Assembly (NCBI GenBank): GCA_910577205.1
Contig: CAJTMA010000004.1
Span: 19,370-83,369, forward strand
Source of the DNA: an uncultured Alphaproteobacteria bacterium
GTDB taxonomy: Bacteria > Pseudomonadota > Alphaproteobacteria > RF32 > CAG-239
Reading direction: 5' to 3'
DNA length: 64,000 nucleotides
The position numbers and the translations under genes are program-made. Positions 16,299 through 24,330 of this stretch are shown piece by piece (within the stretch, counting starts at the first letter, position 1; each line of letters opens with the position of its first letter). Below the pieces are notes generated by a model. The model did not search any database. It was not told where the DNA came from and was given only the letters and a program-made list of their open reading frames with translations.

Positions 16299-16925
16299 AT
16301 GGAACAACAAACCAAACTTTCAGATTTAACTGTAACACTGGAAAATATCCAAGTTTTGCAGGGAATAGTACTTCCGGCGACAAAGCTTTTGAGTAGTATG
16401 CCGCAAGCTGAACGTGTCCTTTATGCGCCGTATCTGATTGGAGGCAAGGACAGCATTGTAAAACTTTCTATTCTTTCGTACAAGAATCTCTATACTCAGG
16501 AAGTTATCCGCGCATTGATAGCAAGTGGCAGAGAGCTTTGCGAAGAATATCTTAAAATGACTAAAAAACTGATGCTGCGCGACACTTCTAACCTGCATGA
16601 ATTCAAAAAACAGGTTATAGAATCAAACGATGAACAGCTTATCCGCCTGTTGCTTGGCTATTATGACTTGAATCCATGGGAAGAGGCTGATTTGTTGTCT
16701 GTTCGCTGCTGCTCCGCCAATCGGAAAGGGAAAGAAGACACGCTGATTCAGGATTATTTTTCCAAAAACCGAATTGGCAGCCCGGCCAAGAATCTGTTGT
16801 GTCGACCGGAGTATGCTTACTACTGGTATCTTTACCAACAACAGGTTGAAATTGGTTGTTGGGATAAAGTGAAATATGGCTTTCGCCGTAGTTGGAATGG
16901 TTTCCGATACCGTTTTGGGTTATAA
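16299..16925 (+). CDS. hypothetical protein, 208 aa
   Basis: I do not recognise the family. The protein is soluble and mainly helical through about residue 130. The C-terminal third is rich in Tyr, Trp, Arg and Cys (PEYAYYWYLYQQQ, then YGFRRSWNGFRYRFGL). There is no signal peptide. No Shine-Dalgarno site precedes the ATG, as in the accessory genes at the start of the window. It is monocistronic, closed by a terminator at 16940, and probably accessory. Confidence 0.6.
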   Translation: MEQQTKLSDLTVTLENIQVLQGIVLPATKLLSSMPQAERVLYAPYLIGGKDSIVKLSILSYKNLYTQEVIRALIASGRELCEEYLKMTKKLMLRDTSNLHEFKKQVIESNDEQLIRLLLGYYDLNPWEEADLLSVRCCSANRKGKEDTLIQDYFSKNRIGSPAKNLLCRPEYAYYWYLYQQQVEIGCWDKVKYGFRRSWNGFRYRFGL

Positions 16926-16939
16926 AATTATTTTATCCC

Positions 16940-16970
16940 CCCCGCTGAAATGCTCAGCGGGGTTTTCTTT
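16940..16970 (+). terminator. terminator of the 208-aa gene
   Basis: A 9-bp GC-rich stem (16940-16948 with 16954-16962) with a T-rich tail. Confidence 0.8.
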
Positions 16971-17025
16971 ATCGCCTAATTATCTATTCCGTTTAGACTA
17001 ATAAAAATATACCTCTTATAATTGT

Positions 17026-17054
17026 TTGACATATTGCTTTGAGTGTGTTATTCT
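17026..17054 (+). promoter_or_regulatory. promoter of the Cys-rich secreted protein gene
   Basis: Perfect TTGACA (17026-17031), 17-bp spacer, TATTCT (17049-17054). The following roughly 40-nt leader closely matches the leader of the paralogous gene at 28436-29251, which uses the same TATTCT -10 and the same spacer. Confidence 0.55.
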
Positions 17055-17094
17055 ACATTCAGGCTTTGATTCAGTTATATTTGTGAGGTGTATT

Positions 17095-18576
17095 ATGAAA
17101 ATAATCAGCAAATCTTTGTTATGGTCTTCGGCATTCTCCTTAGTTCTGCCGCAGGCTGCTTTCGCTTCCTTATCTTCGGCGTATGCCTCCCTCGTAGACA
17201 CAAGCCAAAACCAAGCCTTTGAATCGAAGCCTGCACAATTTCTTAAATTAGCGGCAGTGCATTTTATCACCAATGACGGCGGATTAAAATTTGGCGGCGG
17301 CAATCCCGGCGGACAAGAGTTTAATCCCGGTGACTTGTGCAAATCACGGGGCTATCTGCATAAAGGCTGCCCTGCCGGATATATTCCCGGTGAAGCCTGT
17401 ACCGAAGACAGCTCCTTTGTTAAAGAATGTATTGACCCGGACACATGGTGTCGCGGCAACGGATATAACGTAACTTCCTGTACTTTGCCTAAATATCTGT
17501 CCGGCAAATGTCCGCACAGCTCAACCTTATATAAATCCTGTGAAACAGATAATGCCCGGGCTTGCCGAGATGCCGGATATGCCTCCAGTTGTGAGGTCGG
17601 TAAAATCGGGGACAGGGCTTGCCCTTATGACAGTAAATACAAGACTTGCGTGTGTAATCCCTGCGCGGGGTTTGCCTATACCTCAGCACAAGCTTCGGCG
17701 CAGGGTTACGTCCCAGGTGAAGTCTGTAACTCCTGCGGCACGATTAAGTATAAACGGACGGAAAACGCTTGCTCGGGCTTCAAGACTTGCGACTGCGGCG
17801 GGGCGACCGGCGCTAAAACTTGCTGGAGCGGCACGGTCAAGAAATTTGACACCTGTAAGGAATGCTGCGACAGCAAATTCCAATATGACTCCTCAAATTG
17901 TTCGGGCGATTTCCAACTCGCCGGCAATTCCTGCGGCGGGAAGTATGACACCTGTAAAGCTCCGTTACAGTATTTGTATTCTGACAAGACATTAAGCTCG
18001 GAAGTTATTCCCGGTAAAAGCATTATTGGTATTGCCGTTGATCCCGAAAACAGGCTGGCGGTCGCCATTGATTACATCAAAGATAAAGAATGGGGCGGTT
18101 ACGGAATAGATATTCCGACTTTGGAAAATATACAAAGAGATGGATCTGGCTCGTATGCTAAAAGATGGCGCGATAGATATGGCGTCCGGGATGGGAAAGC
18201 CAACACGGCCAAAATATTAGCTTATGGACGCGCCAATGGCATATCATACCCTGCGGCAGAAGCCGCAAATAATTATCAGCCTAGCGGTTGTTCTGCGAGC
18301 AGTTGGTGTGGTAAAGGAAATTGGTATTTGCCGTCAACTTGGCAGGTATTCCCTTATTTTGATAATCGGGAAACCATACTTAGTATGTTGGAGGCGATTG
18401 GTAAACTGCCGAATGATATGTACTATACCGACAAATACAGATTTTCAACCATGACGTCTAATGAAGTTGATGAAAAAGAGGCTGGTATTCTTGTGGCAAA
18501 TATAAATGCAGTTATATATGGCTGGAAAAATGCAACAAGTGGTTTACTATTAAGTCTTATTTATATCACATATTAA
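17095..18576 (+). CDS. secreted Cys-rich protein with DUF1566-like C-terminal domain
   Basis: The start at 17095 gives a signal peptide ending in AFA (residue 22) with a GAGGTG ribosome site; an earlier in-frame start would spoil the signal. Residues about 80-300 hold roughly 28 cysteines in loose repeats of the type 'GxxxxxCxxxxYxxC', likely disulphide-bonded outside the cytoplasm. Residues about 305-480 resemble DUF1566/Fibrobacter-type domains: an entry GKSIIGIAVDPENRLAVAID, then AANNYQPSGCSASSWCG and WYLPSTWQV. The usual closing YWSSTEY...RPVVAF block, intact in the paralog at 28436, is diverged here. The function is unknown; a surface or adhesive role is inference. It is monocistronic with its own promoter and terminator. 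Confidence 0.8.
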   Translation: MKIISKSLLWSSAFSLVLPQAAFASLSSAYASLVDTSQNQAFESKPAQFLKLAAVHFITNDGGLKFGGGNPGGQEFNPGDLCKSRGYLHKGCPAGYIPGEACTEDSSFVKECIDPDTWCRGNGYNVTSCTLPKYLSGKCPHSSTLYKSCETDNARACRDAGYASSCEVGKIGDRACPYDSKYKTCVCNPCAGFAYTSAQASAQGYVPGEVCNSCGTIKYKRTENACSGFKTCDCGGATGAKTCWSGTVKKFDTCKECCDSKFQYDSSNCSGDFQLAGNSCGGKYDTCKAPLQYLYSDKTLSSEVIPGKSIIGIAVDPENRLAVAIDYIKDKEWGGYGIDIPTLENIQRDGSGSYAKRWRDRYGVRDGKANTAKILAYGRANGISYPAAEAANNYQPSGCSASSWCGKGNWYLPSTWQVFPYFDNRETILSMLEAIGKLPNDMYYTDKYRFSTMTSNEVDEKEAGILVANINAVIYGWKNATSGLLLSLIYITY

Positions 18577-18581
18577 AACTA

Positions 18582-18617
18582 AACAGGCTCTTTCTGAAAT
18601 GAAAGAGCCTGTTTTTT
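18582..18617 (+). terminator. terminator of the Cys-rich protein gene
   Basis: A 12-bp perfect stem (18583-18594 with 18601-18612) and a T run. It ends just before the first copy of the valS-tail repeat. Confidence 0.85.
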
Positions 18618-18625
18618 GTGCTTTC

Positions 18626-18660
18626 TCAGAAATTAGCGATGCGCTGCAAAGCTTCTTCAA
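18626..18660. repeat. 35-bp direct repeat: displaced copy of the valS 3' end
   Basis: These 35 bases are identical to 20089-20123, which encode the last residues and the TGA stop of valS. On the minus strand this copy still reads EEALQRIANF-stop, but no synthetase gene precedes it. Together the copies frame a 1.43-kb segment carrying one unknown gene, resembling the two att sites left by integration into the 3' end of a gene. Confidence 0.8.
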
Positions 18661-18682
18661 TTATAGAATACTGCTGATTAAA

Positions 18683-19795
18683 CTAACAGCGTTGCATCGC
18701 TTGCAGCAACATCATTCTTTCGGCACTGAAATTCTGCGGACGGCGGATAACCGTCTGCCGGGCAGGACGGGTTCGTAAACTCCGTATCAAGGCAATATCG
18801 TCTACCGCCGTTCGGGAATTGTCTTCCGTACCGTTTTTTCTGGCTGCTATTTTTGCTCTGACTTCCTGCAGGCGGTGGTGCCCGGATATCATATTATTTT
18901 TGAACTCCTCCGCAACCGTTTCCGGTAATACAGTCTTGGTTTGCGTATTCGTATTTTCCGTCTGTGTTTCAGGCCGTCCTGTTGTTTCGGTGATATTTTC
19001 CATATTTGTTTCCGCTGCCGCAACGATATTTTCTTCCGTTTCTGTCGGAGCTGCTGTTTCCCGATTATCGGCAACGTTGGTCACCGGTGAAACAGACGGC
19101 TTATTTTCCGTTTCATTCTGTCGCAATTCGTTATTCAGCTTTTCACCGTATTTATTTACATCATCGGCAATCCGTCCGACCTTGGTATCACTGACGGCAT
19201 CTTTGCCGATAATTACCGCGGCACCAATTAATCCGTCTACATTGGGCTCTTTGGCTATACTGCCGACGGCACCGGAAACGGTGTGAACCGTTTTAGCGGC
19301 ATTTTGTAATTTCTTTTGCAGTTTTCCGATTTTACCTTCCCAGCCAATCAGTTCAACGACGCCGTTAATCAGGATTTCTCTCCTTTCTTTTTTATCATCG
19401 GCTTTGATAGCCTTATTTGTCGTTTTGGCCACGACTAAAGTTTTTTCCAGTATCTTTTCAATAACATAAACACCGGGGCCGACAACTTTCATCAGACATT
19501 TGCAAACAAATATTCCGGCTTTGCAAGCCAGTTTGACGGCCTGAACAATCCTCTTAAAAACATTTTTGCGCTTTGTCTTTTTATCCAGCTTTTCAGGAGT
19601 TTCTTCGGCGTTTTTCTCCTCGTTTCTGCGCTTGAACACCTCTTTGACATCATTATATGCGCCCCGGACGCCGGTAATTTTCAGCACCGCATCCAAAACT
19701 TTTTTTCTTTTCTCTTTCGGCGTAACGTTTTCATCTTTTTTTACAATAAGGGTCACCGTTTCATAGACATCCTCTACGCCTGCCACTTCGGTCAC
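18683..19795 (-). CDS. main part of a frameshifted repeat-containing protein gene
   Basis: This open frame would begin at a GTG (19795) without a proper ribosome site. The reading continues sensibly upstream of that GTG as KQILRAVTEVAGVEDVYETV, which repeats the next unit VLDAVLKITGVRGAYNDV and a third, ILINGVVELIGWEGKIGKL. The true gene therefore probably starts at 19956 in another frame. The 370 residues contain basic helical repeats, a hydrophobic stretch at about 85-115 (LACKAGIFVCKCLMKVVGPG), then a Thr/Glu/Asn-rich disordered region and a basic C-terminus. There is no signal peptide and no recognised family. The gene lies between two copies of the valS tail, which suggests that it arrived as a unit. 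Confidence 0.55.
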   Translation of the reverse strand: MTEVAGVEDVYETVTLIVKKDENVTPKEKRKKVLDAVLKITGVRGAYNDVKEVFKRRNEEKNAEETPEKLDKKTKRKNVFKRIVQAVKLACKAGIFVCKCLMKVVGPGVYVIEKILEKTLVVAKTTNKAIKADDKKERREILINGVVELIGWEGKIGKLQKKLQNAAKTVHTVSGAVGSIAKEPNVDGLIGAAVIIGKDAVSDTKVGRIADDVNKYGEKLNNELRQNETENKPSVSPVTNVADNRETAAPTETEENIVAAAETNMENITETTGRPETQTENTNTQTKTVLPETVAEEFKNNMISGHHRLQEVRAKIAARKNGTEDNSRTAVDDIALIRSLRTRPARQTVIRRPQNFSAERMMLLQAMQRC

Positions 19796-19800
19796 TGCCC

Positions 19801-19956
19801 TTAAAATCTGTTTTCCCCGATTGGGCGGGAGCGGTTTTCATTTCCATTATCTTCCGCCGGCACAGATGCACCTTCCTGATTAGGATATTCATGCGCTGCA
19901 TCCAGCGACGGCATTTCATCTTCCTGATTAACCGGATTTTCTTCATTCTCCTGCAT
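19801..19956 (-). CDS. 5' part of the frameshifted repeat-protein gene
   Basis: The ATG at 19956 has the strongest ribosome site in this stretch (GGAGAAGG). It reads 51 residues, acidic and Asn/Pro-rich (MQENEENPVNQEDEMPSL and on), before a TAA. Adding one base in the GGGG-AAAA run at 19811-19818 joins it in frame to the downstream 18683-19795 reading, giving about 425 residues. No ribosomal slippery heptamer in the correct frame is present, so a disabling one-base deletion or an assembly error is more likely than programmed frameshifting. Confidence 0.5.
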   Translation of the reverse strand: MQENEENPVNQEDEMPSLDAAHEYPNQEGASVPAEDNGNENRSRPIGENRF

Positions 19957-20052
19957 CAGCCTTCTCCCCGGAAACAATAATAAATCAGTTTTAATTCTAA
20001 CAAAAAAACCATTCCTTAGCAAGTTTTTCAGTCAGAAACGTTTTTCCGAAAC

Positions 20053-20086
20053 AAAATCCCCTGAAAACAATTTCAGGGGATTTTTG
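20053..20086 (-). terminator. terminator of valS
   Basis: A 14-bp stem (20053-20066 with 20071-20084) with flanking A and T runs sits 3 nt beyond the valS stop on the minus strand. Confidence 0.85.
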
Positions 20087-20088
20087 TA

Positions 20089-20123
20089 TCAGAAATTAGC
20101 GATGCGCTGCAAAGCTTCTTCAA
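20089..20123. repeat. 35-bp direct repeat: native valS 3' end
   Basis: This copy is the genuine valS tail, starting exactly at the stop codon. It is identical to 18626-18660. Confidence 0.8.
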
Positions 20124-22734
20124 CCTTAGCTTTGTTTTCCATTGCTTCAGCTTGGCGGCGCTTTTCCTCTTCAACCACTTTAGCCGGAGCTCGTTCAACA
20201 AAGCTCGGATTGCTCAATTTGCGGGCATAGCCTTCCAGATATTTATTAAGGTTATCCAATTCCTTTTGCAGACGTTCTTTTTCAGCGGCAAAATCAACCA
20301 CACCTTTCAACGGCAGAAGGATAACACCCTCACGGAAAACGCCGGAAACCATGTCTTTGCTAATTTCCTGTCCTGCGGCAAAGCATTCCAGTTTTTCCAG
20401 CCTTGCCAGAGAGCAGATAATCTGGTTAAAGGTTTGCAGATTTGCACAAGACTGTGCATTGCCGTCCTTCAGGTAAACGGTCAGTTTAGCACCGGCGGGG
20501 ATATTCATCTCCGCACGCAGCGAACGGATAGAACTAATCAAATCAATCGACCAGTCAACCTCATTCATGGCGGTTGTTTCAAAAGTTTCATCTTTCGGCC
20601 ATGCGGCGGTAATCAATTTGCATTGGCGTTCATCGCAGGTATTATTCCACAATTCAGTGGTAATAAAAGGCATAAACGGATGCAAGATAACCAAAATTCT
20701 ATCCAAAACCCAAGCGAAAGTCGCGCGGGTTTCTGCTTTTGCTGTTTCATCTTCGCCATACAAAATCGGCTTAATCATTTCGATATACCAATCGCAGAAC
20801 GAGCCCCAAACAAACTGATAAACAGCATTAGCCGCTTCGGAGAAGCGGAAAGCATTCAGGTTGTCGGTGACTTCCTGAGTGGCTTGTTTGGCTTTGGCGA
20901 TAATCCATTGGTTAACAGATAATTTTGCCAGTTTTTCATCAAAATCAGAACGCAGTTTGCATTCGTTCATCTCACCAAAACGGGCAGCATTCCACAGCTT
21001 GGTGGCAAAATTACGATAACCGGCAATACGGGATTCCGACATATTAATATCCCTGCCCTGTGTTTCCATCGCTGCCATAAAGAAGCGTAAAGCATCCGCG
21101 CCATACTGCTCAACCAAAATCATCGGGTCAATGGTATTACCCTTGGATTTGGACATCTTTTGGCCTTTTTCATCACGAACCAGACCGTGGATATAGCATT
21201 TACGGAACGGCACTTTCTTCATCATATACATACTCATCATCATCATACGGGCAACCCAGAAAAAGATGATGTCAAAACCGGTTACCAAAACCGATGTCGG
21301 GTAGAAAGTATCCAGATAGTCGCTTTTATCAGGCCAGCCCATGGTTGAGAAAGCCCACAGCCCGGAAGAGAACCATGTGTCTAAAACATCGGTTTCGCGG
21401 GTCAGTTCAACGTGTCTGCCATAGTGTTTATCTGCGGCAGCCTGAGCTTCCTCAAGGTTTTCCTCACAGAAGATTTCACCGTCAGGACCGTACCAAATCG
21501 GCATCTGGTGTCCCCACCACAGCTGGCGGGAAATACACCACGGCTGAATATTGCGCATCCATTCAAAATAAGTTTTTTCATAAGACTTCGGCACAAATTC
21601 CATATCGCCGTTTTCAACCGCTTCAATGGCTTTAACCGCCAGTTTGGGCGCATCAACAAACCATTGGTCAGTCATCAGAGGTTCAATAACAACGCCGGAG
21701 CGGTCACCATAAGGAATAACCATCGGATGGTCTTCAATTTTTTCCATCAAACCAAGTTCTTCCATTTTCTCAATGGTTTTCTTGCGCGCCGTTTGGGTAT
21801 CCATACCCGGGAATGGCGTGTTCTCATTAAGGGTCGCATCTTCATTCAGAATATTAACCATTGGCAGGTTATGGCGTTTGCCGACCTCAAAGTCATTAAA
21901 GTCATGCGCCGGCGTAATCTTAACCGCACCAGTTCCTTTTTCCGGGTCAGCATGGTCGTCGGCCACAATCGGAATCAGACGATTGACAATCGGCAGGATG
22001 GCATTTTTGCCAATCAAATGCTTCAATTTTTCATTTTCTTTAGAAACCGCAACGGCCGTATCGCCAAACATGGTTTCAGGACGGGTGGTAGCGATATGAA
22101 TGAACTCACCCGGTTCGTTTTCAATCGGGTATTTATAGTAATACATTTTGCCGACGGTTTCTTTCTGGACAACTTCCAAATCAGAAACGGCGGTCATAAA
22201 TTTAGAATCCCAGTTAACCAGCTTTTTGGCTTTATAAATCAAACCGTCTTTGTACATATTAACAAAGATTTTGCGAACCGCGCGGCTCAAACCTTCATCC
22301 ATGGTGAAACGCTCGCGCGACCAATCGCATGAAGCCCCCAAACGGCGCAGCTGTTTGCAAATTGTGCCACCGGACTGTTCTTTCCATTTCCAAACAGTTT
22401 CAATAAATTTATCACGCCCTAAATCATGGCGGGAAATGCCGTCTTTTGCCAAGTTACGTTCAACCACCATCTGGGTAGCAATACCCGCGTGGTCTGTTCC
22501 CGGCTGCCAGAGGACTTTTTTGCCCTGCATACGGTTATAACGGACCAAAATATCTTGCAGCGTGTCATCCAGCGCATGGCCGAGGTGCAAAACACCGGTA
22601 ACATTCGGCGGCGGGATAACGATGGAAAAAGCTTCAGATGATGAACGCATATCGGGTTGAAAATCGCCGCTTTTTTCCCAGTCGGCATAGATTTTTTCTT
22701 CAAAATCTTTAGGGGTATAATTTTTCTCTAACAT
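20089..22734 (-). CDS. valS: valyl-tRNA synthetase
   Basis: This class I synthetase charges tRNA-Val and edits threonine. The 881 residues show the HIGH box as PPPNVTGVLHLGHAL (about 39-53), the CP1 editing domain (about 180-340), and the KMSKS loop as GQKMSKSKGN (about 525). An anticodon-binding helical domain and a C-terminal coiled-coil arm end in EEALQRIANF. Length is as expected. The start at 22734 has AAGGATAG upstream. It lies downstream of popZ and tolC, an order common in alphaproteobacteria. Its last 35 bp are duplicated at 18626-18660. Confidence 0.97.
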   Translation of the reverse strand: MLEKNYTPKDFEEKIYADWEKSGDFQPDMRSSSEAFSIVIPPPNVTGVLHLGHALDDTLQDILVRYNRMQGKKVLWQPGTDHAGIATQMVVERNLAKDGISRHDLGRDKFIETVWKWKEQSGGTICKQLRRLGASCDWSRERFTMDEGLSRAVRKIFVNMYKDGLIYKAKKLVNWDSKFMTAVSDLEVVQKETVGKMYYYKYPIENEPGEFIHIATTRPETMFGDTAVAVSKENEKLKHLIGKNAILPIVNRLIPIVADDHADPEKGTGAVKITPAHDFNDFEVGKRHNLPMVNILNEDATLNENTPFPGMDTQTARKKTIEKMEELGLMEKIEDHPMVIPYGDRSGVVIEPLMTDQWFVDAPKLAVKAIEAVENGDMEFVPKSYEKTYFEWMRNIQPWCISRQLWWGHQMPIWYGPDGEIFCEENLEEAQAAADKHYGRHVELTRETDVLDTWFSSGLWAFSTMGWPDKSDYLDTFYPTSVLVTGFDIIFFWVARMMMMSMYMMKKVPFRKCYIHGLVRDEKGQKMSKSKGNTIDPMILVEQYGADALRFFMAAMETQGRDINMSESRIAGYRNFATKLWNAARFGEMNECKLRSDFDEKLAKLSVNQWIIAKAKQATQEVTDNLNAFRFSEAANAVYQFVWGSFCDWYIEMIKPILYGEDETAKAETRATFAWVLDRILVILHPFMPFITTELWNNTCDERQCKLITAAWPKDETFETTAMNEVDWSIDLISSIRSLRAEMNIPAGAKLTVYLKDGNAQSCANLQTFNQIICSLARLEKLECFAAGQEISKDMVSGVFREGVILLPLKGVVDFAAEKERLQKELDNLNKYLEGYARKLSNPSFVERAPAKVVEEEKRRQAEAMENKAKVEEALQRIANF

Positions 22735-22870
22735 TTTCTATCCTTGAACTTTATATTCAATTTATAATTGGTTGTTTCTTAACATTAAATTTTGGTTCTG
22801 TAAACCGCAAAATGCTCTCAAAAATCAATTTGAGAGCACAAAAGCTTTGAGGCTGGTTCCGGATATACCG

Positions 22871-24307
22871 TTATGAACCGACCTTTGCCATCACTCGTTC
22901 GATTTCTTTGGAAACGACTGCCTCGACAATCGCCGGCAGATTAGCATCCAGCCAAGACTGTGTCTGCGCGGCAACGGCCTCGCGGGCATAGCTCTCAAAG
23001 TTAACATCCATTTGCTGGGTAACCTGCTTCACAACAGCTTCGCGTACTAATTCGGAAATGCTCGGAGAAGCCGTTTTCACAGCTTCCTGCGGCGCTTCAG
23101 CAACAGGTGTAACAATGGCTTCCGCCGCTTTTTTCTCAGCAAACAGTTTTGCAAAGTTATTAATGATATTCGCCGAAACGTCTGCCGAATCCTGCGGGGT
23201 TTCAGCAATTTCAGTTTGCAACTCTTGTGGTTCAGACGCGGCAATCATCGGCTCAGCCAGAACCTCTTGGTTAATATTTGCCGTTTCAGCCGGCAATTCA
23301 GGTTCTGCTACGGCAACAAATACTTCTTCAGGTTCAGCCTGAAGCGGCTTGGTTTCTTCAACCTGCGCATGAAAATCCAAAATTTCATTCAGCGTATCAT
23401 CATCGATGACACTCTCTTCCTGAACCGTTTCTTGTTCTTGCGGCAAAACGTCTTCAGCAACAGTCAGGCTTTCCATCAATTGAGATGGATCCATCTCCGG
23501 TGCAGCGGTGCTTTCCGGCTCAAAAATCGGATCTGCGTCAACATCAATTTCAGGCAAATCAAAATCCAAAGGCGGAATGGCCGGTTGAGGTTCTTCTGCC
23601 GGGATGACAGCGCTTTCCGGCGTTTCAATTAAACTGCTTAAGCTGGCAATATCATCAAATGACACTTCGGGCTCTTCTTCCGCCAAGACTTCTGATGCCA
23701 AGGGCGCTTGAATTGCCACAGGGGAAACTTCCGGCTCAAAAACGGAAACAGGCTCAGGATTTGCTTCTGGTTCGAAAACGGAAACAGACTCAGGATTTAA
23801 GCTTTCTTCAATTTCAAACGGAACTTCGGCAGGCATTTCAATATCTGCTGTTGTCCCAGCGGCCAAATTGCTGAAGTTCAGAATGTCTGATTCAGAAATT
23901 TCCGGTTCATCCAGAATATTCAACTCAACAGGTTCTTCCGAGGGGAGTTCATCAATTATCATAGATGCAGATAACTCAAAAACTTCTTCCTCGGCCTCAG
24001 GGAGTTCAATATCTTCAGTCACATCAGGCAAAACCGGAAGTTCGGCAGGCATCATATCTTCAGAAACAATCTCGGGAAGCGTAATTTCTTCGGCAACATC
24101 AGGCAAGACAGGCAGGTCAACAGACAGAACATCTTCAGGAACAGCCTCAAACGCAACAGGAACTTCTTCCGGAAGTATTTCCTGTCCGGGCTGCATCGCA
24201 GCCGGCTCTGAGGCAGCTTGCTGCGCCGCATTATCTTCTGTCAGAATATTGCGGATAGAAGATAAAATATCGTCCATCGACAGGTCTTCGTTTGGTTCAT
24301 CTGCCAT
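22871..24307 (-). CDS. popZ: polar organising protein PopZ (DUF2497)
   Basis: PopZ forms a polymeric hub at the cell pole that anchors the ParB-parS centromere and recruits cell-cycle regulators. The N-terminal helix (EDLSMDDILSSIRNILTED) and the C-terminal oligomerisation region (ISELVREAVVKQV, then SWLDANLPAIVEAVVSKEIE) match DUF2497. Between them lie roughly 380 residues of highly acidic, Pro-rich repeats (many 'PEVLPEE/ELPVLPDV' variants), much longer than in Caulobacter PopZ (177 residues). The size of the disordered linker is known to affect condensate properties in PopZ. It sits 24 bp after tolC and before valS, the conserved setting. Confidence 0.9.
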   Translation of the reverse strand: MADEPNEDLSMDDILSSIRNILTEDNAAQQAASEPAAMQPGQEILPEEVPVAFEAVPEDVLSVDLPVLPDVAEEITLPEIVSEDMMPAELPVLPDVTEDIELPEAEEEVFELSASMIIDELPSEEPVELNILDEPEISESDILNFSNLAAGTTADIEMPAEVPFEIEESLNPESVSVFEPEANPEPVSVFEPEVSPVAIQAPLASEVLAEEEPEVSFDDIASLSSLIETPESAVIPAEEPQPAIPPLDFDLPEIDVDADPIFEPESTAAPEMDPSQLMESLTVAEDVLPQEQETVQEESVIDDDTLNEILDFHAQVEETKPLQAEPEEVFVAVAEPELPAETANINQEVLAEPMIAASEPQELQTEIAETPQDSADVSANIINNFAKLFAEKKAAEAIVTPVAEAPQEAVKTASPSISELVREAVVKQVTQQMDVNFESYAREAVAAQTQSWLDANLPAIVEAVVSKEIERVMAKVGS

Positions 24308-24330
24308 CTTTTACCACCAATGTTATTTAA

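Noticed and set aside
19801..19822. Programmed -1 frameshifting site in the repeat-protein gene
   Set aside because: No X-XXY-YYZ heptamer is present in the correct frame and no clear downstream stimulator was seen, so a plain indel is more likely.
21412..22332. 306-codon plus-strand open frame opposite valS
   Set aside because: Its sequence is an antisense reading of the synthetase and shows unnatural Phe/Arg/His richness.
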